Shown: one piece after another, positions 16,664 to 26,453 of the stretch | Numbering within the stretch: the first letter of the stretch is position 1 | Layout: every line of letters starts with the position of its first letter | Assembly: GCA_021413445.1 (NCBI GenBank) | Contig: JAIOQI010000063.1 | Span: forward strand, 1 to 49,722 | From: Alphaproteobacteria bacterium | GTDB lineage: Bacteria > Pseudomonadota > Alphaproteobacteria > Micavibrionales > UBA2020 | Length of the DNA stretch: 49,722 nt | Direction of reading: 5' to 3' | Made by a program: the position numbers and the translations under genes | The notes under the pieces: generated by a model | What the model was told of the DNA's origin: nothing | Database searches by the model: none | The model's input: only the letters and a program-made list of their open reading frames with translations

Positions 16664-17334
16664 AGAAGTTTTTCAGGTTTGTTCTCAAATTTTTTATTTC
16701 CGTCATTATGATCTGCTATGTCCTGATCGGAATCTCCGCGTCTTTCACGCTCTATAAAATGGAGATGAACGCCCGCCAGAGCATCAGTGACCTCAGCTCC
16801 GTCATCCAGGCAGCGATCGATGAAGGCCGCCCCGGCGATGTCTTTACATGGGTGCATCTCCGGCCGCTTGCCGAGACAGCGGCGCTGATCGACATCATCA
16901 CGCCGGAAAGCGGAAAACTGAACCCCGACATATTTTTCGAGATTTCGTCAAGGCAGATCAGGCAGGGCCTCATGGAAGACGCCCTGTTCTGGTCCCAGCT
17001 GGGCAGATACCGGCTGCGCTACGATGCGCTGCGCTGCGGCGCGCCGGATTCGGTGGAGACACTCAGTAAAATTATGCAGGTGCTTTCCTCCCCGAAACTC
17101 CAGAATTTGTTGCAGCAGCATCCCGAGCTGGTAAAAAAATCCCTCAAGCAGGTGCTGGATTTTGACGCAAAATACCCGGCCAACAACAGCCCCGCCTCCA
17201 TTTGCGCCACCGTCAACAAGATAACAAAAAGCAACGCCCCCCAGATACCCCGGGAACAATGGGGGCGCATCCGCCTGACCCTGCGGGCGGTCGCCGAACA
17301 AAATTTGAAGGAAATGGACGGACAACGCCCTTGA
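16660..17334 (+). CDS. membrane-anchored accessory protein of the ABC operon
   Basis: A 224-residue protein with one N-terminal membrane anchor (about residues 8-32, FVLKFFISVIMICYVLIGISASFTL) and a helical extracytoplasmic part with two or more Cys (LRCGAPDS, ASICATV) that could form a disulfide. It overlaps the binding-protein gene by ATGA and the permease gene by TTGA, so it is translated as part of the transporter operon. I know of no standard Dpp/Opp component that looks like this. It may assist the binding protein at the permease or monitor substrate, but this is a guess from position only. Confidence 0.75.
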   Translation: MKKFFRFVLKFFISVIMICYVLIGISASFTLYKMEMNARQSISDLSSVIQAAIDEGRPGDVFTWVHLRPLAETAALIDIITPESGKLNPDIFFEISSRQIRQGLMEDALFWSQLGRYRLRYDALRCGAPDSVETLSKIMQVLSSPKLQNLLQQHPELVKKSLKQVLDFDAKYPANNSPASICATVNKITKSNAPQIPREQWGRIRLTLRAVAEQNLKEMDGQRP

Positions 17335-18269
17335 TCAGCGCACGCTTTGTTATTCACCGCCTGCTCCAGACACTGGCCACCCTCATCGTCATGTCCTTTC
17401 TGGTCTATGCGCTGATCGGCCTGATGCCCGGCGATCCGGTGGACCTGATGATGGCCGGCAACCCGCACATGACGCCGGAAGATGCGGCGCGGCTCAGGGC
17501 GCTCTACGGGCTTGACCGCCCCTTGCTCGAAAGATACGGCCATTGGGCTTTAGCCGCCCTCGGCGGCGACGCCGGTTACAGCCGCCTTTACGGCCTGCCG
17601 GTACTGACGGTGCTGCTGCCGCGCCTTCTGAACACCGCCTGTCTCATGGGCGCGTCCCTGTTGCTGACCCTGGCGATCGCCTTGCCGCTGGGCATTCATG
17701 CGGCGCGCCGGCCGAAATCCGCCGCAGACAAAGCCATCAATATTTTCTGCCTGTCCGGCATGTCGCTGCCCGCCTTCTGGCTGGCGCTGCTGCTCATCAG
17801 CCTGTTTGCGGTGAAGCTCGGCTGGCTGCCGGCCAGCGCGACGCTTGAAGACCCCCTTTCGCTGCTGCTGCCGGTCATCACGGTGACGCTGGCCGGCCTC
17901 GCCGTTTATATCCGCCATATCCGCAGCGCGATGATCGATGCGCTCCAAGCCGCCCACATCAAGACCGCCTTCGCCAAAGGCTGCTCCGAAAGCCGCGTCA
18001 TCTGGCATCACGCCTTCCGATGCGCGCTGCCGCCGGTGGTGACAATTTTGATGCTGGACCTCGGCGCGCTCCTCGGCGGCGCCGTCACCATTGAAACGAT
18101 TTTCGCCTACCCCGGCATGGGCAAGCTGATGTTCGACGCCGTGATGGGCAACGACTTCAACCTGGCGCTGACCGGTTTTCTGCTGTTGACCGCTTTTGTC
18201 ATGCTCGGCAACTTTCTGGCCGACATCGCCTATGCTTTTCTCGACCCGCGCGTGGATAAACCGGCATGA
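17331..18269 (+). CDS. ABC transporter permease, DppB type
   Basis: A 312-residue inner-membrane permease with six helices. The N-terminal block FVIHRLLQTLATLIVMSFLVYALIGLMPGDPVDLM and the EAA-loop region KGCSESRVIWHHAFRCALPP are typical of DppB. ETIFAYPGMGKLMFDAV is the conserved C-terminal block. The frame is open from 17202, but that part overlaps the previous gene and has no homology. The TTG at 17331 overlaps the previous stop (TTGA) and starts right at the family N-terminus, so I choose it. It pairs with the DppC-type protein encoded next. Confidence 0.9.
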   Translation: MISARFVIHRLLQTLATLIVMSFLVYALIGLMPGDPVDLMMAGNPHMTPEDAARLRALYGLDRPLLERYGHWALAALGGDAGYSRLYGLPVLTVLLPRLLNTACLMGASLLLTLAIALPLGIHAARRPKSAADKAINIFCLSGMSLPAFWLALLLISLFAVKLGWLPASATLEDPLSLLLPVITVTLAGLAVYIRHIRSAMIDALQAAHIKTAFAKGCSESRVIWHHAFRCALPPVVTILMLDLGALLGGAVTIETIFAYPGMGKLMFDAVMGNDFNLALTGFLLLTAFVMLGNFLADIAYAFLDPRVDKPA

Positions 18270-19114
18270 ACCGCAGCGTCGCCCTGCCATCCCTTATTCT
18301 CCTCCTGCTGCTCATTCTTTCATTATCCGCCGGCGGCATCGGGCAGTTCCTGTCCATCGACAGCAATGCCGCCGACCTGACAACGCGCTTTTTACCGCCT
18401 TCCGGCGCGCATTTTTTCGGCACCGACGAGCTGGGGCGCGATATTTTCCTCCGCCTGCTCTATGGCGCGCGCGTGTCGCTGGGGGTGGGGTTTATCGCCG
18501 CCCTTGCCACCTCCCTGATCGGCACCGCCATCGGCATGGGGGCGGGATATGGCGGCGGAAAAACAGACGCCCTCCTGATGCGCCTGACCGACATCCTGAT
18601 CGCCCTGCCGCTATTACCCCTCTTAATCATCCTCTCGGCGGTGGATGTGACAAAACTGGGTTTCAGCGCCGCCGCCGGGGATACGAGCCTTTATAAAATC
18701 ATCGTGCTAATTTCCCTGACCGGCTGGACCACCGTCGCCCGCCTCACCCGCGCCCGCACCCTGACGCTCAAGAAGATGGATTTCGTGCTGGCGGCGCGGG
18801 CACTCGGCGTCGGCCATGTCCGCATCATCCTCCGGCATATTTTTCCCAACCTGCTCAATACCGTGATGGTCGCCACCGCGCTCTCCATCGGCAACATCAT
18901 CATGATTGAATCGGTATTGAGCTTTTTGGGGTTAGGCATCCAGCCGCCGCTGCCGAGCTGGGGCAATATGCTGACCAACGCCGAGGACAATATCTGGGAG
19001 CACGCCGCCCTGACGGTCTATCCCGGCGCGCTGATTTTCATCACCGTGCTGGCGTTTAATTTTCTGGGAGACGGGCTACAGACGGCGCTGGACCCGAAGA
19101 CAAAGCGAAATTAA
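18266..19114 (+). CDS. ABC transporter permease, DppC type
   Basis: A 282-residue permease. The FGTDELGRDIFLRLLYGARVSLGVG block, the EAA loop ARALGVGHVRIILRHIFPNLLNTVMV and ESVLSFLGLGIQPPLPSWGNML are diagnostic of DppC/OppC. ATGA overlap with the DppB-type gene indicates coupled translation and a heterodimeric channel. No ATP-binding subunits (DppD/DppF type) follow; the next gene is convergent. The transporter must borrow ATPases encoded elsewhere, or they have been separated. Confidence 0.9.
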   Translation: MNRSVALPSLILLLLLILSLSAGGIGQFLSIDSNAADLTTRFLPPSGAHFFGTDELGRDIFLRLLYGARVSLGVGFIAALATSLIGTAIGMGAGYGGGKTDALLMRLTDILIALPLLPLLIILSAVDVTKLGFSAAAGDTSLYKIIVLISLTGWTTVARLTRARTLTLKKMDFVLAARALGVGHVRIILRHIFPNLLNTVMVATALSIGNIIMIESVLSFLGLGIQPPLPSWGNMLTNAEDNIWEHAALTVYPGALIFITVLAFNFLGDGLQTALDPKTKRN

Positions 19115-19296
19115 CGGCAGCCGCACCCGCCGCAGCCGGAACCGCAGCCGCCGCTGCTTTGCTCTTCCTCATCTTCCATGGCGTAAACATCCAGCACGAT
19201 GACGTCACGTTGTTTCTGCAATTCCTGCGCGGCGAGCAACGCCTGTTCTTCCGGCGAATTCTCTCCGGCGAAAAAGCTTTTCAGGAACCCGATCAT
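19111..19296 (-). CDS. small Cys/Gly-rich protein coupled to alanine dehydrogenase
   Basis: A 61-residue protein, MIGFLKSFFAGENSPEEQALLAAQELQKQRD..., ending in the Cys-rich tail GGCGSGCGGCGCR after an acidic stretch (MEDEEEQ). Four Cys in eleven residues suggests metal or Fe-S binding, or redox activity. Its ATG overlaps the ald stop in ATGA form, so it is translated with alanine dehydrogenase. The other end overlaps the convergent permease gene by four bases. I do not know a named family. The tail composition makes a random open frame unlikely. Confidence 0.65.
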   Translation of the reverse strand: MIGFLKSFFAGENSPEEQALLAAQELQKQRDVIVLDVYAMEDEEEQSSGGCGSGCGGCGCR

Positions 19297-20411
19297 GCGG
19301 CCAGGCTTTCTTCGGCTTTGGTGTAATCCAGTTTCAGGTCGTGCGCGACTTCAGGCTGGGTGATCTTGCCCTTGCAGACGGTCAGGCCATTGCGCAGGTG
19401 TTTGTTATCCTGCAAAGCCTTGACCCAGCCCTTGTCGGCGATTTCGATGCCGAAAGGCAGGACGGCGTTGTTCAGCGCCTGCGCCGAGGTGCGCGGCACG
19501 GCGCCCGGCATGTTGGCGACGCAATAATGCACGATGTTATCGACGACATAGGTCGGGTCGTCATGGGTGGTCGGCTTGGAAGTTTCCGCACAGCCGCCTT
19601 GGTCGATGGCGATATCGACGATCACCGATTTGGGGCGCATTTTCTTCAGCAGGTCCCGCGTAATCAGCTTCGGCGCCAGCGCTCCCGGCACCAGCACCGC
19701 GCCGATGACCAGGTCCGCCTTCGAGACGTATTGCTCCACGGCGCCGTGGGTCGAATAAATGATATTGGCTTTGGGGCCGAACAAGTCTTCCAGCTGGCGG
19801 ATGCGCTCCAGCGAGCGTTCAAGGATGGTGACGCGCGATTCCAGGCCGATGGCCATTTTCGCCGCATTGGTGCCCGCCACGCCGCCGCCGAGAATGACGA
19901 CTTCCGCCGCCTTGACGCCCGGCACGCCGCCGATCAGGATGCCCGAGCCGCCGTTGGTGATCTGCAGGTAATAAGCGCCGACATGCACGCCCATGCGCCC
20001 CGCCACTTCGCTCATCGGCGCCAGCAGCGGCAAGCCGCCGCGTTCGCTGGTCACGGTTTCATAAGCAATCGCCACCGCGCCGCTGTCGATCAGGCCCTTG
20101 GCCTGCGCCGCGTCGGCTGCCAAATGCAGATAGGTGAAAAGCACCTGACCCTTGCGCAACATCTTGCATTCATTGGCCTGCGGTTCCTTGACCTTGACGA
20201 TCATGTCGGCCTTGGCGAAGACATCGGCGGCTGTGCCGACGATCTTGGCGCCGGCGGTGATATAATCGTCGTCGCTGGCCTGGATGCCGGCCCCCGCATT
20301 GGTCTCCACAATCACCTGATGGCCGTGGCGCACATATTCGCTCACGGATGTCGGGGTCAGCCCTACCCGAAACTCTTTGGTCTTAATTTCTTTTGGTACG
20401 CCGATCAGCAT
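19293..20411 (-). CDS. ald: alanine dehydrogenase
   Basis: A 372-residue NAD-dependent enzyme interconverting L-alanine with pyruvate and ammonia. Visible residues: MLIGVPKEIKTKEFRVGLTP at the N-terminus (Arg substrate binding), IVKVKEPQ (catalytic Lys), FTYLHLAAD (catalytic His), the Rossmann motif VILGGGVAGTNAA, and VDIAIDQGGCAETSKPTTH (Asp near the nicotinamide). Length is that of standard Ald. AAGGAG upstream of 20411 fixes the start. It is divergent from ornithine aminotransferase over a 72-base promoter region and coupled to the Cys-rich peptide downstream. The role fits catabolism of imported peptides. Confidence 0.95.
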   Translation of the reverse strand: MLIGVPKEIKTKEFRVGLTPTSVSEYVRHGHQVIVETNAGAGIQASDDDYITAGAKIVGTAADVFAKADMIVKVKEPQANECKMLRKGQVLFTYLHLAADAAQAKGLIDSGAVAIAYETVTSERGGLPLLAPMSEVAGRMGVHVGAYYLQITNGGSGILIGGVPGVKAAEVVILGGGVAGTNAAKMAIGLESRVTILERSLERIRQLEDLFGPKANIIYSTHGAVEQYVSKADLVIGAVLVPGALAPKLITRDLLKKMRPKSVIVDIAIDQGGCAETSKPTTHDDPTYVVDNIVHYCVANMPGAVPRTSAQALNNAVLPFGIEIADKGWVKALQDNKHLRNGLTVCKGKITQPEVAHDLKLDYTKAEESLAA

Positions 20412-20423
20412 TGCTTTTTCTCC

Positions 20424-20474
20424 TTGGGGGTTTAATAATGCCCCCATACTATATAGACCCCTCAACCAATTCAA
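20424..20474. promoter_or_regulatory. divergent promoter region between ald and rocD
   Basis: On the minus strand TTGAAT (20474-20469), a 17-base spacer and TAGTAT (20451-20446) form a candidate ald promoter. On the plus strand TTGGGG (20424-20429), 17 bases and TACTAT (20447-20452) form a weaker rocD promoter. The two -10 boxes overlap, so the genes probably compete for polymerase or share regulation. A GGGGG/CCCCC inverted repeat (20426-20445) sits at the expected ald start point. Confidence 0.45.
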
Positions 20475-20483
20475 GAGTATATT

Positions 20484-21731
<1,248 letters not shown>

Positions 21732-23378
21732 CCCGGGTGCGGTTGTTGTAAAAATCCGCCTTTTCCTTGTTGCCCAGATGGGCGTAGATCGCGCCCAGAA
21801 TCTGGTTGGCCCAATAGAAATCCGGCGCCAATTCCAGCGCCTTGTCCAATTGCTCGATAGCTTCGGGTATCTGGCCGCCGCCCTGCGACAAGGCACGGTT
21901 TACTTCGTCAGGAGTGACAATGCCGTTTCTATCCATTCTGGCGCGCAGATAAATCAGCGCGAAATTGGTATGCACACCCATCATCATCGGCTGCATCCGC
22001 GCACCGGGATCGGCGGCGACAAGGCGGAACTGCCCGATCGCCTTGTCAAACTCGCCCTGCCCCCAGTAAAACAGGCCGAGGTTGTTGTGCTCCCGACCGG
22101 TGCTCTCGCCGCAGGCTAAAATATTCTCGTAGAATGTGCCCGGGCTGTACCACACCCTGTTTTGCAAATAGGCTTTAGCGCCCAGAAACATTGCTGCCAG
22201 CGTTACAACGCTGACTATTACTTTTTTCGATGTCCAGCGATCAGCCCAGACCGCCATCGTCTGCGCCATGCCCAGAAAGAGTCCGGCAGCCGGCAAATAC
22301 AGCCAATGTTCCGCCACCAACGCATTGATGGGAATGACAATGCCGGTGTTCGGCGCGTGAGCTACGGCGAACCACAGGAGGCCCCAGCTCAGCGCCAATC
22401 CGCGCCTTGCCCGTCCCCAGAGGATTTGCAGCGCAGCCGCGGCAACCATCGCTGCGCCCGCCAGCACCTGCCATGACCAGAAATTGCTGAAGACAGGATA
22501 GGTGCGCTCCATATGCAGCCCCATCGGCCAGACGAGCAGCCTGAAATAAGCCGGCAGGGTCGCCAGGCTGGTCAAAACGCGGTTGGCGAGATTGTCTGCA
22601 TAGGATTGGAGGTCAGGCACGCCGCGCGGGTCATAGACGCTGTACCCCGCTCTCTGCAACGCCAGCCATCCGGCCATATATACCGCCGCCAGCAGCCACA
22701 GCGGCCAGGTCTTGAGATAAGTGGCGGGGCGCAGGCGCTCCTTGCTCACGAGAAAAAGGGTGATCGTCGTCAGTGCCGGAAAAACGATAGCGGATTCCTT
22801 GGCTCCCAGCGCCAGCACAAATAACATGCTTGCCAGCCAGATCTTGCGCGGCGTGAAATCCGGCAGCAGCACCAGCAGTCCTGACAGACAGAAGAAGCTG
22901 AACAGCGGATCGGCGGTGGAGGCCATATAGGCCACCGCCTCCGTAAACAGCGGATGCACCGCCCACAGCAGCGCCGCCGCAAAACAAGCCCCGGGCCTTA
23001 AGGACAAGCGGCAGCCCAGCCGGTACACCAGCCCCGCATTGGCCGCATGCAGGGCGACATTCAGCGTATGGAACGCCGCCGTCGAGAGCCCGAAAGCCTG
23101 ATAGATGAAAAAATACAGCAGCATCTGCAGCGGACGGTAAAAGCCCCCGCCCATGCCCGCGCCGCTGTTGGTCAGGCCCGTCAGGAGATCGGGCAGATGC
23201 CGCCAATCCCGCAGCAGGCCGTTCTGGACGATCAGGACCATGTCATCGAGGACAAACGCGTTGCGATAGACGTTCGCATAAACGACGAAAACCGCCGCCG
23301 CCAGGAAAAGGTAAGGCGCGGCGTGGCGCTGTTGGGGGGATAGAGACTGGAACCAGCTATATGCTTTCATGTTTAACC

Positions 23379-25025
23379 CTATTGATCCTTCACATGTTTT
23401 TCAGCCAAAGCGTTGTAAAATGACGCTTTCTTTTTATCTTGCTGGTACTCGTAGATAACCGCCAGAAACTTGTTGGTCCAGTAAAAATCCGGATCCAGCT
23501 CGTGCGCCTTCTCCATCTCCATGATCGCTTCCGGAACCCGGTCCGACAGCGGCAGGACGCGCTTCAGTTCCTCGACGGTGACCGTGCCGCCCTCCCCCTC
23601 CGGCCTGGCCCCCAGATACATGAGCCCGAGGTTGAAATGCCTGAATGGAAGCTTCGACACCGACACCCCTCTGTAATAGGCAATCGCCATGCGCTGATAT
23701 TTGATCGCCCTTTCAAAATCGCCGCGCGCCCAGTAATTTTTGCTGAGATTGGCGTAAGCCCTCACCGAATCTTCACCTGATGCCAGGATATTTTCGTAAT
23801 AGGTGACGGGATCATGCCAGGCCCGGTTTTGAAAATAAGTTTTGGCGCCAAGCGGCAAGGCCGCCAAAACCACGAGCCCCGCCATGATCGCCGGCGCAGG
23901 TTTTGGCTTCAGGCTTTCAAAACATGACGCCACGCCCAGAAAGAGCCCGACAGTCGGCAGATACATCCAGTGATCGCAAACCAGTGCATTGATCGGGATA
24001 AGGATGCCGGTATTCGGCGCATGGGCCACCGCAAACCACAGCAACCCCCAGCTCAAAACCAGCCCGCGCCGCGCCTGCCCCCAGAGGATTTGCAGCATCG
24101 CGCCGGCAGCCATCACAATCCCGGCCATCACCTGCCATGACCCAATGCCTGTAAAAATGGCGAAGACACGCTCAAGGTGCAAATCATGCGGCCAGACAAT
24201 CAACCCAAAATAAACCGGCAAGGTCGCCAGCGCGGTCAGAACGCGGTTCAAAGGATTGTGCTCATAGGCTTCGAAGTAAAGCGCATCCATGTGATCGTAC
24301 ATAACGATGCTGCCGGCCTTGTGGCGATACATCAACTCCACAGCCACATACACCGCCGCCAGCAGCCACAGCGGCCAGGTCCTGAGATAGGTGGAAAAAC
24401 GCAGGTGCTCCTTGCTCACCAGAAAAAGGGTGATGGTCGCCAGCGCCGGAAAGACGACGGCGGATTCCTTAGCTCCCAGCGCCAGCACGAACAGCAGGCT
24501 CGCCGTCCAGATTTTGCGCTGTGTGAAGTCTGGCAGCAGCACCAGCAGCCCCAACAAACAGAAAAAGCTAAATAGAGGGTCGGCCGTGGAGGCCATATAG
24601 GTCACAGCCTCGGTATGGAGGGGATGAACGGCCCACAACAGCGCCGCCGCGAAACAGGCGCCGGACTTTAATCCGAGGCGGCAGCCCAGCCGGTACATCA
24701 GCCCGGCATTGACGGCGTGCAGGGAAAGATTCAGGAGATGGAACGCCACGGTCGATGCCCCGAAGAGCTGATAAAGGAAAAAATACACCAGCATCTGTAG
24801 CGGGCGATAGAAAAAGCCCTCGGAACCGGCGCCCGCCTCGATGATATGGGTCAGCATATCCGGCAAGCGGCTCCATTCCAGCAAAAAACCGTTGTGGACG
24901 ATCAGCCGCAAATCATCATTGATGAAAGTGTTGCGATAGACATTCGCATACACGGCAAAAACCGCCGCCGCCAGGAAAAGGTAGGGCGCGGCGCTCCTCA
25001 TATCTTTAACTCCGACCCTTTTCAT
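23379..25025 (-). CDS. TMTC-like GT-C glycosyltransferase with C-terminal TPR (copy 2)
   Basis: Close paralogue of the gene downstream: SAAPYLFLAAAVFAVYANVYRNTFINDDLRLIVHNGF carries the DD motif, HPLHTEAVTYMASTADPLFSFFCLLGLL and APNTGILIPINALVCDHWMYLPTVGLFLG follow. TPR helices are at the end (AYANLSKNYWARGDFERAIKYQRMA and DPDFYWTNKFLAVIYEYQQDKKKASFYN). About 548 residues. Two starts are possible: ATG at 25025 with AGGAG only three bases away, or ATG at 25001 with GGAG eight bases upstream, which I find equally credible. It is divergent from the GtrB-like gene 52 bases away, so all three are probably controlled together and use a polyprenyl-phosphate sugar. Confidence 0.85.
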   Translation of the reverse strand: MKRVGVKDMRSAAPYLFLAAAVFAVYANVYRNTFINDDLRLIVHNGFLLEWSRLPDMLTHIIEAGAGSEGFFYRPLQMLVYFFLYQLFGASTVAFHLLNLSLHAVNAGLMYRLGCRLGLKSGACFAAALLWAVHPLHTEAVTYMASTADPLFSFFCLLGLLVLLPDFTQRKIWTASLLFVLALGAKESAVVFPALATITLFLVSKEHLRFSTYLRTWPLWLLAAVYVAVELMYRHKAGSIVMYDHMDALYFEAYEHNPLNRVLTALATLPVYFGLIVWPHDLHLERVFAIFTGIGSWQVMAGIVMAAGAMLQILWGQARRGLVLSWGLLWFAVAHAPNTGILIPINALVCDHWMYLPTVGLFLGVASCFESLKPKPAPAIMAGLVVLAALPLGAKTYFQNRAWHDPVTYYENILASGEDSVRAYANLSKNYWARGDFERAIKYQRMAIAYYRGVSVSKLPFRHFNLGLMYLGARPEGEGGTVTVEELKRVLPLSDRVPEAIMEMEKAHELDPDFYWTNKFLAVIYEYQQDKKKASFYNALAEKHVKDQ

Positions 25026-25077
25026 TGACTCCTGCACCGCATCGTTTATTTTATAAAGGGTAGAGGGAGGAGCCGTT

Positions 25078-26046
25078 TTGAGCAAGGAAAAACCCGTCAT
25101 TACCGTCGTCATCCCCTGCTACAAAGTGAAGGGGAAAGTGCTCGGCGTCCTTGCCCGCATCCCGCCGGAAGTATCCCACATCATTTGCGTCGATGACGCC
25201 TGCCCGGAACAAAGCGGCGCTTTCATAAAGCAGTCTTGCCGCGACAAGCGGGTGCAGGTCATCTTCCATGAAAAAAACCGGGGCGTGGGCGGCGCCATGG
25301 TCACCGGATACAAGGCCGCGCTGACAACGGATGCGGACATCGTCGTCAAGGTTGATGGCGACGGGCAGATGGCGCCGGAGCTGATTCCCGCCTTCACCGC
25401 GCCGATCCTGAAAGGAACCTGCGACTACACCAAGGGCAACCGTTTCTTCAGGCCCGAGGACCTGCATGGTATGCCGGGCTTACGTATCTTCGGCAACGGC
25501 ATATTGAGTTTCCTGACCAAGCTGTCCGGCGGCTACTGGGATATTTTCGACCCGACCAACGGCTATACCGCCATTCATGCGCGAGTGCTGCGGCAGATCC
25601 CGCTGGAAAAACTGGACCCTTCCTATTTCTACGAAAGCGACATGCTGTTCCGCCTCAACATCCTGCGCGCCGTGGTCAGGGACATCCCGATGAGCGCCGT
25701 CTATGACGGGGAAGAAAGCGGCCTGACCATCCGCCGCATCCTCTGGCCGTTCCTCAAGGGGCACGCGCGCAACTTCAGCAAGCGCATCGTCTATAACTAC
25801 TTCCTGCGCGACTTTCATATCGCTTCTCTGGAGCTGCTGCTGGGGATTGTTTTCCTGCTGTTCGGGATCGTGTTCGGGCTGGTGAAATGGAGTCTGGGAG
25901 AGGAAACGGGAATCCCGGCGAGCGCCGGCACCGTCATGCTGGGCGCCCTGCCCGTGATTCTGGGATTCCAGATGCTGCTGTCGTTCCTGCAATTCGACAT
26001 CCAGTCCGTGCCGCGCACCCCGCTGCACCAGAGCCTGCCGGATTAG
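25078..26046 (+). CDS. family 2 glycosyltransferase, GtrB/DPM1-like, two C-terminal membrane helices
   Basis: A 322-residue enzyme predicted to move a sugar from a nucleotide donor to polyprenyl phosphate. ITVVIPCYKVKGKV starts the GT-A fold, CVDDACPEQS gives the first Asp pair, EKNRGVGGAMVTGYKAAL and VVKVDGDGQMAPELI hold the DxD metal motif, and the acceptor loop has FDPTNGYTAIHARVL. Two helices follow (LELLLGIVFLLFGIVFGLV, TVMLGALPVILGFQMLLSFLQF), as in GtrB. The start is TTG at 25078 behind a near-perfect GGAGG at 25066-25070. TTGACT (25025-25030) and TATTTT about 16 bases further could be its promoter. Its 3' end overlaps the GtrA-like gene by four bases. Confidence 0.88.
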   Translation: MSKEKPVITVVIPCYKVKGKVLGVLARIPPEVSHIICVDDACPEQSGAFIKQSCRDKRVQVIFHEKNRGVGGAMVTGYKAALTTDADIVVKVDGDGQMAPELIPAFTAPILKGTCDYTKGNRFFRPEDLHGMPGLRIFGNGILSFLTKLSGGYWDIFDPTNGYTAIHARVLRQIPLEKLDPSYFYESDMLFRLNILRAVVRDIPMSAVYDGEESGLTIRRILWPFLKGHARNFSKRIVYNYFLRDFHIASLELLLGIVFLLFGIVFGLVKWSLGEETGIPASAGTVMLGALPVILGFQMLLSFLQFDIQSVPRTPLHQSLPD

Positions 26047-26453
26047 CCTTTCCGGAGCCTGAAAACAAAAAACCGGTTGATGACGAACGACAATACCGCG
26101 CAGACAGGGATGACAAGGGCCTGCGCCACCAGCTTATTCAATCCCGCCAGGTCCACCAGAACATAAAGCGCCGCGATGTTCAGACCCAGCAGGAAGACAT
26201 AGGTCAGGATAAAACGGGGATAGCTGCGGAAGGAACGCTCGCCGGCGGTGAAAACAAAAGCCCGGAACGTGACGAAGCTGAAGGTCACGCCGATGACATA
26301 GGATAAAATGATCGACCAGAAATAGGAAAGGTCCAGCGCCACCACGCCGAAGGCATAGACCAGGTAGCCGAACAGCGTATTGACGCCGCCGGTCACGAGA
26401 AAACGCCACATCTGGCGGGACAGTTTCACGGTCCCCTCACGCTGCGGGGCCAT
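26043..26453 (-). CDS. GtrA-like membrane protein
   Basis: A 136-residue protein with four membrane helices matching the GtrA family: RFLVTGGVNTLFGYLVYAFGVVAL, YFWSIILSYVIGVTFSFVTFRAFVF, RFILTYVFLLGLNIAALYVLVDL and LVAQALVIPVCAVLSFVINRFFVF. GtrA proteins are thought to flip polyprenyl-phosphate sugars or to assist the transferase. The ATG at 26453 overlaps the end of the zeta-like gene by 17 bases; a GTG at 26429, giving MKLSRQMWRFLVTGG, would fit the family start just as well. It is convergent with the GtrB-like gene and probably co-transcribed with the zeta-like gene upstream. Confidence 0.85.
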   Translation of the reverse strand: MAPQREGTVKLSRQMWRFLVTGGVNTLFGYLVYAFGVVALDLSYFWSIILSYVIGVTFSFVTFRAFVFTAGERSFRSYPRFILTYVFLLGLNIAALYVLVDLAGLNKLVAQALVIPVCAVLSFVINRFFVFRLRKG

